Of a stretch of DNA of 64,000 nt, positions 17,953 to 26,150 are shown piece by piece. Under the pieces are notes generated by a model, which did not search any database, had not been told where the DNA came from, and was given only the letters and a program-made list of their open reading frames with translations. Each line of letters starts with the position of its first letter. Positions within the stretch are counted from its first letter, which is position 1. The stretch is taken from positions 31,184 through 95,183 of the forward strand of contig JAZDHY010000103.1 of NCBI GenBank assembly GCA_043805435.1, written 5' to 3'. Source of the stretch: JAEXOD01 sp043805435. GTDB taxonomy: Bacteria; Bacteroidota; Ignavibacteria; Ignavibacteriales; Melioribacteraceae. The translations under genes and the position numbers were made by a program.

Positions 17953-18699
17953 CTATTTAATAATTCTGGTTAATACTTTATCCCAATGGGATGTAAATAA
18001 AAAACTGCCTTGAATATTATTGCACATCTCTTGATATAGCGGAAGCGGCATTGCAATTGAAGTGATATCTGCCGGAAAAGTCGGTCGTGTGGAAATATCG
18101 TGAAAGCCCCAAAAAGCTTTGTTTTGTCCTTCTCTTGCAAATTTTAATGGAAAGGTTGTTACTGCCGCACACGATGATGCAAAACCCGTTACAACCCTGT
18201 CTAACAGTTCGGGTTTATTGTAGTGTAATAAAAACACTATGGCACTCATTTGGTCGGGATTTGCAAACAATATTACAATTTCCGGTTTTTCGCTTTTTTC
18301 AAACATTTTAATAGGTTTAAAAACAACAGCACCTTTTGTTTCTTCTTTGGGAATTAAGGATGTAATGTAATCTTTAGCCAACTGAGGAGTTTTTGTAAAT
18401 CGTTCACATTCGCGGCCGGGCATAGGGCCGTCCGATAAAAAATACTCAATTCCGTTAAATATCCATTGTTGGTAACCTAAATAAAAAGCCGAACAAGGAT
18501 AACCCGTTGTGTTTTTATCAATGGCAACAATTTTACCCTTTGATGCCGAGAATATAAGAGGAGCAATACACCCGTTTCCTTTTGTTTTTAAGCTTAAAGC
18601 ATTATCTGGTTTGTTTTCGGTTAACATTAACCCAACGGGTAAATAAGTAAGTCCAAGTTTATCAGTTAAAATTTCGGTTTGTTCAATTATAGTTTCCAT
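17953..18699 (-). CDS. DUF169 family protein
   Basis: 248 residues, typical length. Recognised from the overall DUF169 pattern: YLPVGLMLTENKP near the N-terminus, the GCIAPLIFSASKGK and GYPCSAFYLGYQQW cysteine segments, and VVTGFASSCAA in the C-terminal third. The biochemical role of the family is not established; conserved cysteines have led to suggestions of metal or cofactor binding. Its start overlaps the end of the MarR gene by 13 bp, so the two form one transcript, and the regulator probably controls this gene. Confidence 0.8.
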   Translation of the reverse strand: METIIEQTEILTDKLGLTYLPVGLMLTENKPDNALSLKTKGNGCIAPLIFSASKGKIVAIDKNTTGYPCSAFYLGYQQWIFNGIEYFLSDGPMPGRECERFTKTPQLAKDYITSLIPKEETKGAVVFKPIKMFEKSEKPEIVILFANPDQMSAIVFLLHYNKPELLDRVVTGFASSCAAVTTFPLKFAREGQNKAFWGFHDISTRPTFPADITSIAMPLPLYQEMCNNIQGSFLFTSHWDKVLTRIIK

Positions 18700-19139
18700 A
18701 ATTCTTCCGTCAAAGTATTTTGTACCTTGTTAAGCAATTTGTGTAGTTGTTCAATTTCTTCAGTTGTTAGGTTTTTAGTTGCAATTTTGTTAACACCAAT
18801 TGCAAGGGGGATTAATTGTTCAAGTAAAATTTGACCGCAGGTAGTTATGTATATATTATAAATTCTTCTGTCATTTTCGTCTATGCGCCTTTCAATGTGT
18901 CCTTGTTTTTCAAGTACATTTAGCAATCGCGTAATGTTGGTTTTGTCTTTTAAACAACGCAGCGCAATTTCGTTTTGTGTAATTCCGGGAGAAGCTTTAA
19001 CTATATTTAATATACCCCATCTTTCGGTGCTTATATCAATATTGTTTTGGCTGAACGCTTTATTTATAAAAACCCGCATCATAACATTTGTTCTTCTTAT
19101 CAAAGAACCTAAAGATTTCCCCAGTTCAAAATCACTCAT
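18687..19139 (-). CDS. MarR family transcriptional regulator (paralogue 1)
   Basis: 150 residues from the preferred start, MSDFELGKSL. The winged helix is clear: STERWGILNIVKASPGITQNEIALR, the recognition helix KDKTNITRLLNVLEKQGHIER and the wing DENDRRIYNIYIT, followed by a dimerisation helix. An upstream ATG at 19163 would add eight residues but falls beside the -7 promoter box shared with the paralogue at 22720, so it is unlikely. The genes share about 60 percent of residues and an upstream sequence. It overlaps DUF169 and probably regulates itself and that gene. Confidence 0.9.
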   Translation of the reverse strand: MSDFELGKSLGSLIRRTNVMMRVFINKAFSQNNIDISTERWGILNIVKASPGITQNEIALRCLKDKTNITRLLNVLEKQGHIERRIDENDRRIYNIYITTCGQILLEQLIPLAIGVNKIATKNLTTEEIEQLHKLLNKVQNTLTEELWKL

Positions 19140-19165
19140 AAACATTACTCGTATAATTGACATAC

Positions 19166-19196
19166 TAAATATAGAGACGGAGACTTATAAAGGCAA
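19166..19196 (-). promoter_or_regulatory. Promoter of MarR paralogue 1 (Bacteroidota-type)
   Basis: On the minus strand TTG (19196-19194), a 20-nt spacer and TATATTTA (19173-19166) match the TTTG ... TAnnTTTG layout. The same boxes, with the TTGCCTTTAT beginning, occur at the same distance before the second MarR gene. The next 15 bp, GTCAATTATACGAGT, are also conserved and may hold the operator. Confidence 0.55.
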
Positions 19197-19428
19197 GAGA
19201 GAAATGAATCAGGAAGACTAATTATCTCCAATTTGTAAAATCCTATTATTAAAATAGTATGCTTATGTGATTCTATAATTTAAATTTTTAATTGTTTTTG
19301 CTTTTTTATTAGAATAAATTTATATAATTTAAGAGGTAATTATGGTAATAATTATTGTGAATAATGTATATAAACTTATCTTTGAATTGTTATAAAAATT
19401 AAAAATTTTAATAAAAAGATCAGCAAAT

Positions 19429-20919
19429 ATGAAAAAATTGAAAATATTCATTAGTAGCGTACAAAAAGAATTTGTGGAAGAACGTCTAGAGTTGTTTTAT
19501 TATTTAAAAAGTGATCCCCTATTAGGACTTTTTTTTGAACCGTTTCTATTTGAAAATCTCCCTGCAAGCGACCAGCGCGTAGATGAATCTTATCTCTCCG
19601 AACTAAACAAATCCGACATATATCTTGGACTTCTGGGTGTTGAGTATGGGAATGAAAATATTGATGGCGTATCACCAACCGAAATTGAATATCTAGAAGC
19701 AACACGACTGTATAAAACACGTTTCGTTTTTGTAAAGGGAAGTTCTTCAATAATACGCCAAATTAAAATGGAGACATTAATAAATAAGATTGGTTTAGAT
19801 TTAATTCGCAAAAGATTTAATTCTAAAATAGAATTGATTGCTGGAATTTATGCCTCGCTTGTAAAGTATTTGATGGAAAAAGAGTTGATCCGATATACTC
19901 CTTTTGATTCTACTGTTTGTCTTAATGCGTCGCTTTATGATATTGATTCTGAAAAAGTTAATAGGTTTATCAATCGCGCAAATTCCGTGCGTAATTTTCC
20001 TCTTTTGCCAAATAGTGCCATTGAAGAAGTGTTTATGCATTTAAACCTTCTTAACAATAAGCAACTAACAAATTCTGCTATATTACTTTTTGGAAAATCA
20101 CCACAAAATTTTATACTCAGTTCTGAAGTTAAATGTGCTCATTTCCATGGCAATGAAGTATCAAAACCAATACCTTCATATCAGTTATTCAAGGGTGATT
20201 TATTTGAATTGGTAGATAAAAGCGTTGATTTTGTTTTATCAAAAATCAACGTTGAAGTTGGCGCGAGAACATTTACTACGCAAGTTCCAGTTAATTACGA
20301 AATTCCAAGAGCTGTTGTTGCAGAAGCTATTGTTAATGCAATTGTACATAGAGACTATTCAAGCAATGGAAGTGTACAGATTATGTTATTTTCTAATCGA
20401 CTGGAAATATGGAACCCCGGAAATTTACCTGCTTCACTCTCGTTACAGCAACTCCGTGTTACTCACGGTTCTGTACCATTCAATCCGTTAATTGCCGAAC
20501 CCATGTATTTAGCCGGTTATATTGAAAAACTAGGCAGCGGAACTAAGGATATGATTACTTTATGCAAAAAGGCAGGACTTGCTGAACCGGACTATCTTCT
20601 TGAAGATGGTTTTAAAACTATTATATGGCGAATTGCCGATAGTGATGAGGCTACCGTACAAGTACCGTACAAGTACCGTACAAGTACACCCGAAGTTGAA
20701 AAAGTTGTTTTAGCTTTAGAAGGCGAAATGAAACGCTCCCAAATTCAAGAAATTTTACAATTAAAACACAAAGTACACTTTAGAGATGCTTATTTAATGC
20801 CGGCAATTGACCTGGGATTTGTTGAAATGACCATTCCGGATAAACCTCAAAGCAGCAAACAAAGATATAAATTAACATTGGAAGGAAATAGACTTAAAAG
20901 TGTTCTTGAAAATAATTGA
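19429..20919 (+). CDS. DUF4062 domain plus RecG-like ATPase (HATPase_c_4) and winged helix
   Basis: 496 residues. The N-terminal DUF4062 domain (about 1-110) starts KIFISSVQKEFVEERLELF and includes DIYLGLLGVEYG and SPTEIEYLEA, a TIR/nucleoside-deoxyribosyltransferase-like fold. Residues 285-375 resemble the GHKL-type HATPase_c_4 domain: VVAEAIVNAIVHRDYSSNG and LEIWNPGNLP, then GSGTKDM. A winged helix ends the protein (about 425-490). DUF4062 ATPases are often found in defence islands or act as regulators; here it lies 59 bp upstream of an AbiJ-like gene on the same strand. Function is inferred from domains only. Confidence 0.78.
   Translation: MKKLKIFISSVQKEFVEERLELFYYLKSDPLLGLFFEPFLFENLPASDQRVDESYLSELNKSDIYLGLLGVEYGNENIDGVSPTEIEYLEATRLYKTRFVFVKGSSSIIRQIKMETLINKIGLDLIRKRFNSKIELIAGIYASLVKYLMEKELIRYTPFDSTVCLNASLYDIDSEKVNRFINRANSVRNFPLLPNSAIEEVFMHLNLLNNKQLTNSAILLFGKSPQNFILSSEVKCAHFHGNEVSKPIPSYQLFKGDLFELVDKSVDFVLSKINVEVGARTFTTQVPVNYEIPRAVVAEAIVNAIVHRDYSSNGSVQIMLFSNRLEIWNPGNLPASLSLQQLRVTHGSVPFNPLIAEPMYLAGYIEKLGSGTKDMITLCKKAGLAEPDYLLEDGFKTIIWRIADSDEATVQVPYKYRTSTPEVEKVVLALEGEMKRSQIQEILQLKHKVHFRDAYLMPAIDLGFVEMTIPDKPQSSKQRYKLTLEGNRLKSVLENN
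20653..20685 (+). repeat. Three tandem 11-bp repeats inside the coding sequence
   Basis: The unit ACCGTACAAGT occurs three times without a break (33 bp, 11 codons). Because 11 is not a multiple of 3, each copy is read in a different frame and yields the linker TVQVPYKYRTS between the ATPase and winged-helix domains. Gain or loss of one unit would shift the frame and remove the C-terminal domain. Confidence 0.9.
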
Positions 20920-20978
20920 TATAATAAATCTATTACTTTAATTGTTAGTATTGATTTAAATTTAAATGGACATAATAT

Positions 20979-21857
20979 ATGAATTTTTCTGAAAGAAATG
21001 GTCTTGTACCAGTTAGAACACAATTGCAAGTTGGTTCAATGGATGATAAATTAAAAATTAGTTTATGGAATTATATTTCTAAATTTATAGCTAGTATAGA
21101 TTATGGCAAGGATGAATTTAGAGAAGATATATTTTACAAGCAGGAGCTAATGACTAAAATTTGGTGTGAGTCTCTGTATCTTAAGTTAGATGAAATACCA
21201 GAAAATAGTTATGGGTGGATTGATGGACCTCTATTTATGAATAAAATGGACGGGATATTTTTTAAATTAAGGTGGAATTTAGTTTATGATTTAATAGAGT
21301 TCCTGTTTCTGTTTTTAGCGGAAAATGTTACGGATGAAGAATTTGTGGAATCAAAAAAAAATGAATTAAATATTATTCTAAATAAAGAATGTGCCGGTTA
21401 TCGCTTAATTAATGGGCAAATAGTACAAATTACTACCGAAGAGGAAATTGTTGAAATTGAGGAGGCTTTAAAAAATACTAATAAGTATGAGTCTGTTCAT
21501 ACACACATACAAACCGCCTTAAAATTATTGTCTGATAGGCAAAGTCCTGATTACAGAAATTCGGTTAAGGAGTCCATTTCTGCTGTGGAGGCTGTTTGTA
21601 TTATAATAACAAATGACCCCAAGGCTACTTTAGGCCAAGCATTAAAGATAATTGAAACAAAATACAATCTTCATGGAGCATTAAAAGAAGCCTTTACAAA
21701 ATTATATGGCTACACAAGTGATGGAGCGGGGATTAGACATGCACTTTTAGAAGATTCGGTTGCCCTTACTTCTGAAGACGCAAAATTTATGCTTGTAACA
21801 TGTTCAGCATTTACAAATTATTTAATTGCAAAAACAAATATCATTGAAAGTTTGTAA
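20979..21857 (+). CDS. AbiJ-like abortive-infection protein with C-terminal HEPN domain
   Basis: 292 residues. The N-terminus MNFSERNGLVPVRTQLQVGS with DDKLKISLWNYI is the AbiJ N-terminal domain 4 pattern. The C-terminal part (about 165-290) is a HEPN domain: the segment YRNSVKESISAVEAVC, then GAGIRHALLED with the Arg-His usual for AbiJ-type HEPN proteins. HEPN domains of abortive-infection systems are often RNases that stop growth on phage attack; that role is inferred. It follows the DUF4062-ATPase gene at 59 bp spacing and the two may form one defence unit. Confidence 0.72.
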   Translation: MNFSERNGLVPVRTQLQVGSMDDKLKISLWNYISKFIASIDYGKDEFREDIFYKQELMTKIWCESLYLKLDEIPENSYGWIDGPLFMNKMDGIFFKLRWNLVYDLIEFLFLFLAENVTDEEFVESKKNELNIILNKECAGYRLINGQIVQITTEEEIVEIEEALKNTNKYESVHTHIQTALKLLSDRQSPDYRNSVKESISAVEAVCIIITNDPKATLGQALKIIETKYNLHGALKEAFTKLYGYTSDGAGIRHALLEDSVALTSEDAKFMLVTCSAFTNYLIAKTNIIESL

Positions 21858-21872
21858 CATGCCACAACCTAA

Positions 21873-22010
21873 AATAAAAAGCCGTCATTCGACCAAATTA
21901 TAAACAATGTTATTGCATCCTCAAAAATTGATGGAATTAATATTAAAGAAGAGGATGTTTACAAAATAAAAGTACAAGTTGCAAAAAAGTTAAAATTGCT
22001 GTTAAGATAG
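21873..22010 (+). pseudogene. Remnant resembling the N-terminal part of a Fic/DUF4172-like protein
   Basis: An open frame of about 45 codons without a start codon reads ...DQIINNVIASSKIDGINIKEEDVYK..., which fits the SSxIEGexl motif before the Fic domain. The frame ends in TAG at 22008 and no Fic core (HxFxxGNGR) follows; repeats begin at once. It appears to be a decayed fragment behind the defence pair. Confidence 0.35.
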
Positions 22011-22035
22011 GGGTAAAAATAATAAAAGAATATGC

Positions 22036-22085
22036 GGCTACGCTGTAGCCGAGTTTTTGTGAGGGTGGTCTTAGGTTACAAATAT
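22036..22085 (+). repeat. Hairpin repeat with GGTTACAAATAT box, copy 1
   Basis: A perfect hairpin GGCTAC-gct-GTAGCC (22036-22050) is followed by a GT-rich stretch and GGTTACAAATAT (22074-22085). Similar units occur at 22488-22537, 61471-61545, 63189-63255 and before 63606. Downstream of the MITE, 22285-22410 continues the same repeat block as 22553-22680. Confidence 0.65.
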
Positions 22086-22086
22086 G

Positions 22087-22286
22087 GAGAGGCTGACTCA
22101 AAAGTCAAAATATTGCATATAGGAACTCACCCCCTGACCCCCTCTCTTGAAAATAGAGGGGGAATATATAAAAGAATCCTATTAAGATATAATGGCTTTA
22201 TGAATTTTAATGGTTTTATGATGAGGAATAATAAACATTCGATTTTTAGCCTCCACCCTGATTTATTACTTTTGAGACAGCCTCTC
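22087..22286. mobile_element. ~200-bp MITE with GAGAGGCTG ends, copy A
   Basis: The left end GAGAGGCTGACTCAAAAGT and the right end, complement of GAGAGGCTGTCTCAAAAGT, are inverted repeats with one mismatch. Inside is a GC-rich hairpin (CCCCTCT...AGAGGGGG) conserved in copies B and C at the other end of the window. No transposase is encoded. It sits 1 bp after a GGTTACAAATAT box and splits a larger repeat, a sister copy of which at 22526 has no MITE. Confidence 0.75.
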
Positions 22287-22360
22287 TAAAAGATAAAAAC
22301 AAACGTAAAAAGATTTATTTTGGTTGGTAAATATTTATTGCTGTTTGTGGGAAAATGTAT

Positions 22361-22412
22361 TTCTAATAATCATTGTAATCAAATAAATCATACAAATCAT
22401 GGTTCAGACAAT
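22361..22412. repeat. AATCA-periodic intergenic repeat, copy 1
   Basis: A run of AATCA/AAATCA-type units spaced by about 10 nt ends in TGGTTCAGACAA. Similar sequences occur at 22631, 23376, 25303 (inverted) and 29982 (inverted). No coding frame. Confidence 0.6.
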
Positions 22413-22487
22413 TTTTGGACATGCCCTAATGGATAGATTATTTTAAACTGCACAGTAGTGTATGAAAAATGAAAGAAAAAAAATATG

Positions 22488-22537
22488 CCACTACGCTGTG
22501 GTGGTGGTTTTGTTGGGGGCGGGTTGGTTACAAATAT
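22488..22537 (+). repeat. Hairpin repeat with GGTTACAAATAT box, copy 2
   Basis: Hairpin CCACTAC-gct-GTGGTGG (one mismatch) at 22488-22504 is followed after about 20 nt by GGTTACAAATAT at 22526-22537. It is the MITE-free sister of the block at 22036; both continue into a shared CTAAAAGATAAAAACAAA stretch. Confidence 0.6.
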
Positions 22538-22630
22538 TGAACTTCAACAAAATTCTAAAAGATAAAAACAAATATAAATAAGATTTGTTTTTGCCTGTAT
22601 ATATTTATTGCCGGGTGAAAGAAATTATAT

Positions 22631-22682
22631 TTCCATTAATCAAGGTAATCAAATAAATCACAAAAATCACGGTTCAAACAAA
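22631..22682. repeat. AATCA-periodic intergenic repeat, copy 2
   Basis: Near-copy of 22361-22412: AATCAAATAAATCACAAAAA and a TTCAAACAAA end. It lies at the end of a block repeated from 22285-22410. Confidence 0.6.
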
Positions 22683-22719
22683 TGTTGCTGCAAAACAGAA
22701 GATATAATCCAAAACAATT

Positions 22720-23160
22720 TTATTGTCCGGTTATAGTATCCAGTAATTTGTTAAGCAGAAAGTGTAATTGTTTCATTTCATTAGGCGTAAAATTTTTGTA
22801 TGCTGCAGCGTTCATACTCATAACAATTGGTATTAACTGTTCAAGCAGCATTGTACCCTTATCGGTAATGTAAATATTGTAAGTCCTTTTATCGTTGGAA
22901 TTTTCGCGCCTTTCAATATGTCCGTGTTTTTCCAATACGTTAAGCATACGGGTAACATTTGTTTTATCTTTAAAACTGCGCATTGCAATTTCACTTTGTG
23001 TAAGTCCCGGACAAGCTTTAACAATATTTAAAATTCCCCATCTTTCCGCGCTTGCTTTAATATTGCGTCTGCTAAATTCTTTATTCAAACAAATACGCAT
23101 TATGGAACTTGATTTGTTTACCAAATATCCTAAAGATTGCCCAAGTTCAAATTCATTCAT
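22720..23160 (-). CDS. MarR family transcriptional regulator (paralogue 2)
   Basis: 146 residues from MNEFELGQSL, the position equivalent to the start of paralogue 1. The winged helix is complete: SAERWGILNIVKACPGLTQS, KDKTNVTRMLNVLEKHGHIER and NSNDKRTYNIYIT. A longer frame reaches 23217 but would begin inside the promoter. No target gene follows on its strand; the 700 bp downstream hold only repeats and relics. It may act in trans on the same sites as paralogue 1 because the two share an upstream sequence. Confidence 0.88.
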   Translation of the reverse strand: MNEFELGQSLGYLVNKSSSIMRICLNKEFSRRNIKASAERWGILNIVKACPGLTQSEIAMRSFKDKTNVTRMLNVLEKHGHIERRENSNDKRTYNIYITDKGTMLLEQLIPIVMSMNAAAYKNFTPNEMKQLHFLLNKLLDTITGQ

Positions 23161-23186
23161 TAACTTTACTCGTATAATTGACGTAA

Positions 23187-23217
23187 TAAATATAGAGAGG
23201 TAGGCGAATAAAGGCAA
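23187..23217 (-). promoter_or_regulatory. Promoter of MarR paralogue 2 (Bacteroidota-type)
   Basis: Minus strand: TTG (23217-23215), 20 nt, TATATTTA (23194-23187), followed by TCAATTATACGAGTAA. Spacing and boxes are identical to those before paralogue 1 at 19166-19196; conservation of the stretch after the -7 box suggests a shared operator. Confidence 0.55.
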
Positions 23218-23865
23218 GAAAGAAAATAATCTAAGGAAGATTTTTTACAGATGATTTTTTTTGGCGTATTGATTCCGGACATTTACCGGCTCTACATGTG
23301 AAAAATAACAACCGAAAAAACAGCAATACAGATTTAACTAATATTAAAATCATCCAAATTTTAGTTTAAACAACTATAGAAATCATGTAAATCGGGTAAA
23401 TTATAGTTCAGACGATGTTTTTGTGTATGTTTTAGTTAAAGTTTACATCAAAATAGTGCTTATAAAAAACTAAGGTCTTTGGGGATATATTTAGTAGGGG
23501 TAGTTATACCGTATTGGAATTTAGCATTGTTTTTTTTGGCGTTAGAGATAAATAATTAAATCTATCTTCATCAAAAATATTCTTTTTAAAGGCAATATTA
23601 AGGATGTCTAAAGTCCGGGGATGAATTCAGTCGGACTGCGTGCTCTTAAATAAATTAATAAATAAACATAAATGAATTTTATTCATTAATGACATGTTTA
23701 TTCTGCTATTTCAAATCCAAAATTTTACTTGATAACGTTTTGCTGTTATCAAATAAAAGCGGTATTTTGCATCAAGAAGTTTTAGTTTTAATAACTAATA
23801 TTGTTACTCGTAAAATGTGTTTTAAAAACCTTTAATTAAATAAATCTAACATAAATACTACTGCT
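23218..23865. other. Intergenic region between MarR paralogue 2 and the phosphatase gene
   Basis: 648 bp with no credible gene. It contains an AATCA-type repeat (23376-23417, ending TAGTTCAGACGATG), an imperfect AGTCCGG...GGACT inverted repeat near 23609-23636 and a perfect 8-bp inverted repeat at 23729-23752. The phosphatase promoter should lie in the last 150 bp. Confidence 0.65.
23729..23752. promoter_or_regulatory. Perfect inverted repeat, possible operator of the phosphatase gene
   Basis: TTGATAAC and GTTATCAA are separated by 8 nt, centred about 125 bp before the ATG at 23866. No T-run follows, so an operator is more likely than a terminator. The binding protein is unknown. Confidence 0.4.
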
Positions 23866-25122
23866 ATGAAAAAATTATATTTTTATCTTTCCATTCTTTT
23901 GATGCTTTTTTCCACGTTCATTCAATCTCAAACAACAAAAGAAGAGTTTTTTAGTGATATTAAACACGCAAGCGGTGTTTATCAACCATACATTTACGTT
24001 AATACACCTGTTACCCAGGTACCTGAAGGATATAAACCGTTTTACATTAGTCATTACGGCAGGCATGGCTCACGATGGTTAGATTCTCCCGAAAGTTACA
24101 CTAACCCCCAAAATATTTTAATTGAGGCACATAAAGCAGGTAAGTTAACAGCCTTTGGTGAAAGTCTTTATGAACGGGTTAATATAATAGCCACAGATGC
24201 AGAAGGACGTTATGGTGATGTTTCACATCTTGGAATTATTGAACATAAGGGAATTGCAGAACGTATGTATGGTTCGTTCCCTGAAGTATTTTCTACCAAA
24301 AATGGAAGGAAGTGTTACATTTATAGCCGCTCAACAGTTGTTCCGCGCTGTATCCTAAGTATGGCGGCCAATAACGAAAGGCTTAAAGAATTAAATCCTG
24401 AAATTAATATTGAAAGGGAAGCAGCAAAAAAATACAATTATCTAAATAATAGTTACAAACATCCCAAAAGAGATTCGGTAAATACTGTTAGTAAAAATTT
24501 TATTGCGCAACATTTTGATGTAAAACGTTTTATGGCATCTGTTTTTAATGATACAGTATATACAAATGAGTATATTAAAGACCCGGTATCTTTTGTGTCC
24601 GAAATATATTATTTGGCAGCAGATATTGAAGACGTTGCCCATTTAAAACTTTCAATGTCCGATGTTTTTTCAAAAGATGATCTTTTTATACTTTGGCAGG
24701 CGTCAAACATTAAGTTGTATAATGTTTTTACAAGTAAAGCAGCAGTTGATAGTTCCAAAAAATTGTTGAAAAACATTTTGGATTGTGCTGATAATGCAAT
24801 AAAAAGTAATAATATATCAGCCGATTTACGTTTTGGGCATGATTCTTATATTGCTCCGTTATTGGCGTTAATGGAGATAAACGGTGCCAACTCAATTGAA
24901 ACTAATCCCGAAAAAGTTTATCTGGTTTGGAGTGATTTTAAGGTTACTCCAATGGGAGTTAATTTGCAGTTGATTTTTTATAAAAATGCAATAACAGGTG
25001 AGGTTATTGTAAAACTTCTTCATAATGAAAAGGAAACGGAAATTCCTATTACTTCTGATATAGCTCCATATTATTATTGGAAAGATTTTAAAACTTATTA
25101 CGAAAATAAGCTTACCGAATAG
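23866..25122 (+). CDS. Secreted histidine-type acid phosphatase/phytase-like
   Basis: 418 residues. A signal peptide (about 1-21, ending IQSQ) is followed by the catalytic RHG motif in SHYGRHGSRW, the phosphohistidine site of branch-2 histidine phosphatases, and by FGHDSYIAPLLALM, whose His-Asp is the proton-donor site in the C-terminal half. The family includes phytases, acid phosphatases and multiple inositol-polyphosphate phosphatases, so it probably releases phosphate from external organic phosphates. There is no T9SS tail, suggesting periplasmic location. It has no obvious operon partner. Confidence 0.87.
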   Translation: MKKLYFYLSILLMLFSTFIQSQTTKEEFFSDIKHASGVYQPYIYVNTPVTQVPEGYKPFYISHYGRHGSRWLDSPESYTNPQNILIEAHKAGKLTAFGESLYERVNIIATDAEGRYGDVSHLGIIEHKGIAERMYGSFPEVFSTKNGRKCYIYSRSTVVPRCILSMAANNERLKELNPEINIEREAAKKYNYLNNSYKHPKRDSVNTVSKNFIAQHFDVKRFMASVFNDTVYTNEYIKDPVSFVSEIYYLAADIEDVAHLKLSMSDVFSKDDLFILWQASNIKLYNVFTSKAAVDSSKKLLKNILDCADNAIKSNNISADLRFGHDSYIAPLLALMEINGANSIETNPEKVYLVWSDFKVTPMGVNLQLIFYKNAITGEVIVKLLHNEKETEIPITSDIAPYYYWKDFKTYYENKLTE

Positions 25123-25302
25123 TAATGTAATTATAGAAGTCAAAAATTTTGATAAGTTAAAATAGGTTTTATGAGTTGTTAAATTACATCGGGTTCAGTT
25201 TAGACGGATTGGCGAACCGGGTAAATAGGGAGGACTTGGGAGTATATAATCTTGAAAGTTAATTAACGCACATAATTTATTCAGGTATTTTTATTTTAAA
25301 CA

Positions 25303-25370
25303 TTGTGTGAACTATAATTTAAGTGATTGAAATGATTTTTTTGATTTGATTGAAAAGATTTGAATAGATT
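25303..25370. repeat. AATCA-periodic repeat (inverted), copy 4
   Basis: TGTGTGAACTATAATTTAAG followed by TGATT-type units about every 10 nt; it is the reverse orientation of the repeats at 22361 and 22631. It separates two convergent genes. Confidence 0.55.
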
Positions 25371-25403
25371 AAATTGTTATTTCACCCATACATTAACTAA
25401 ACA

Positions 25404-26150
25404 TTAAAAATGATACCTCTCTTTCACTAATGGCAAGTATGTTCTACCTATCTCCAAAGACGTTTTTTCAATATCGTTCATTACGGCGGAATATTTACCT
25501 GTAAATGATTTTTTGATTTTATTCATATGTTCAGTTGAGACAATTATACTTTTATGAATTCTTAAAAATTTATTAGGGTCTAATACTTCTTCTAATTCTC
25601 TTAATGTATAATCAAGGAAGTACACATGCTCAAATGTTTGTAAAAAAACGTACTTGTCGGCTGAATAAAACCAATAGACTGAATTAATTGGAACAAGTAA
25701 TATCTCTTCTTTTAATTTAACTGAAAAAGAACTTGGATATCTATCTTTGTCTATCATGTTTTTTAAGATAGAAAGAAGCTGAGGATCAAATTTATCATTT
25801 ATCAACTTTAATTTATCAATAGCTTTTTTAATTCTTTCTTCCGAAGTGGGTTTAAGAAGATAATCTACTGCATTTTCCTCAAAAGCTTTTATGGCGTACT
25901 TATCATGTGCGGTAACAAAAATAACCTTTGGATGATGAGTAATCTGTTCAAGAACTTGAAAACCGGATAACTCCGGCAAACAAATATCAAGGAATATAAG
26001 ATCGGGTTTAAGATCCAAAATTAATTTAACAGCAGTAAGGCCGTCTTCTGCTTGGCCGACAATTTCTATTTCGGGAAATTTGGAAAGGAGATGTTTCATC
26101 CGCTCCATTGAGGGGAGTTCATCTTCAACAAGTAATGTTCTATATTTCAT
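25404..26150 (-). CDS. LytTR-family response regulator
   Basis: 248 residues. The receiver domain (1-120) has ELPSMERM acidic residues after VEDE, the phosphoacceptor Asp in DLIFLDICLPELSG and the conserved Lys in DYLLKPTSEE. The LytTR DNA-binding domain (about 145-245) includes NSVYWFYSADKYVFLQT and FLRIHKSIIVS. It overlaps the histidine kinase gene by 11 bp, so kinase and regulator are made together. LytTR regulators often control exopolysaccharide or envelope genes; the target is not visible. Confidence 0.93.
   Translation of the reverse strand: MKYRTLLVEDELPSMERMKHLLSKFPEIEIVGQAEDGLTAVKLILDLKPDLIFLDICLPELSGFQVLEQITHHPKVIFVTAHDKYAIKAFEENAVDYLLKPTSEERIKKAIDKLKLINDKFDPQLLSILKNMIDKDRYPSSFSVKLKEEILLVPINSVYWFYSADKYVFLQTFEHVYFLDYTLRELEEVLDPNKFLRIHKSIIVSTEHMNKIKKSFTGKYSAVMNDIEKTSLEIGRTYLPLVKERYHF

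Noticed and set aside
19140..19163. Upstream ATG of MarR paralogue 1
   Set aside because: It lies beside the -7 box conserved with paralogue 2, and the paralogue's start aligns with 19139.
22032..22289. Open frame of 85 codons, similar to one of 90 codons at 63536-63808
   Set aside because: Both are translations of the same MITE and its flanks; similarity follows from DNA repeat, with no start signals or protein features.
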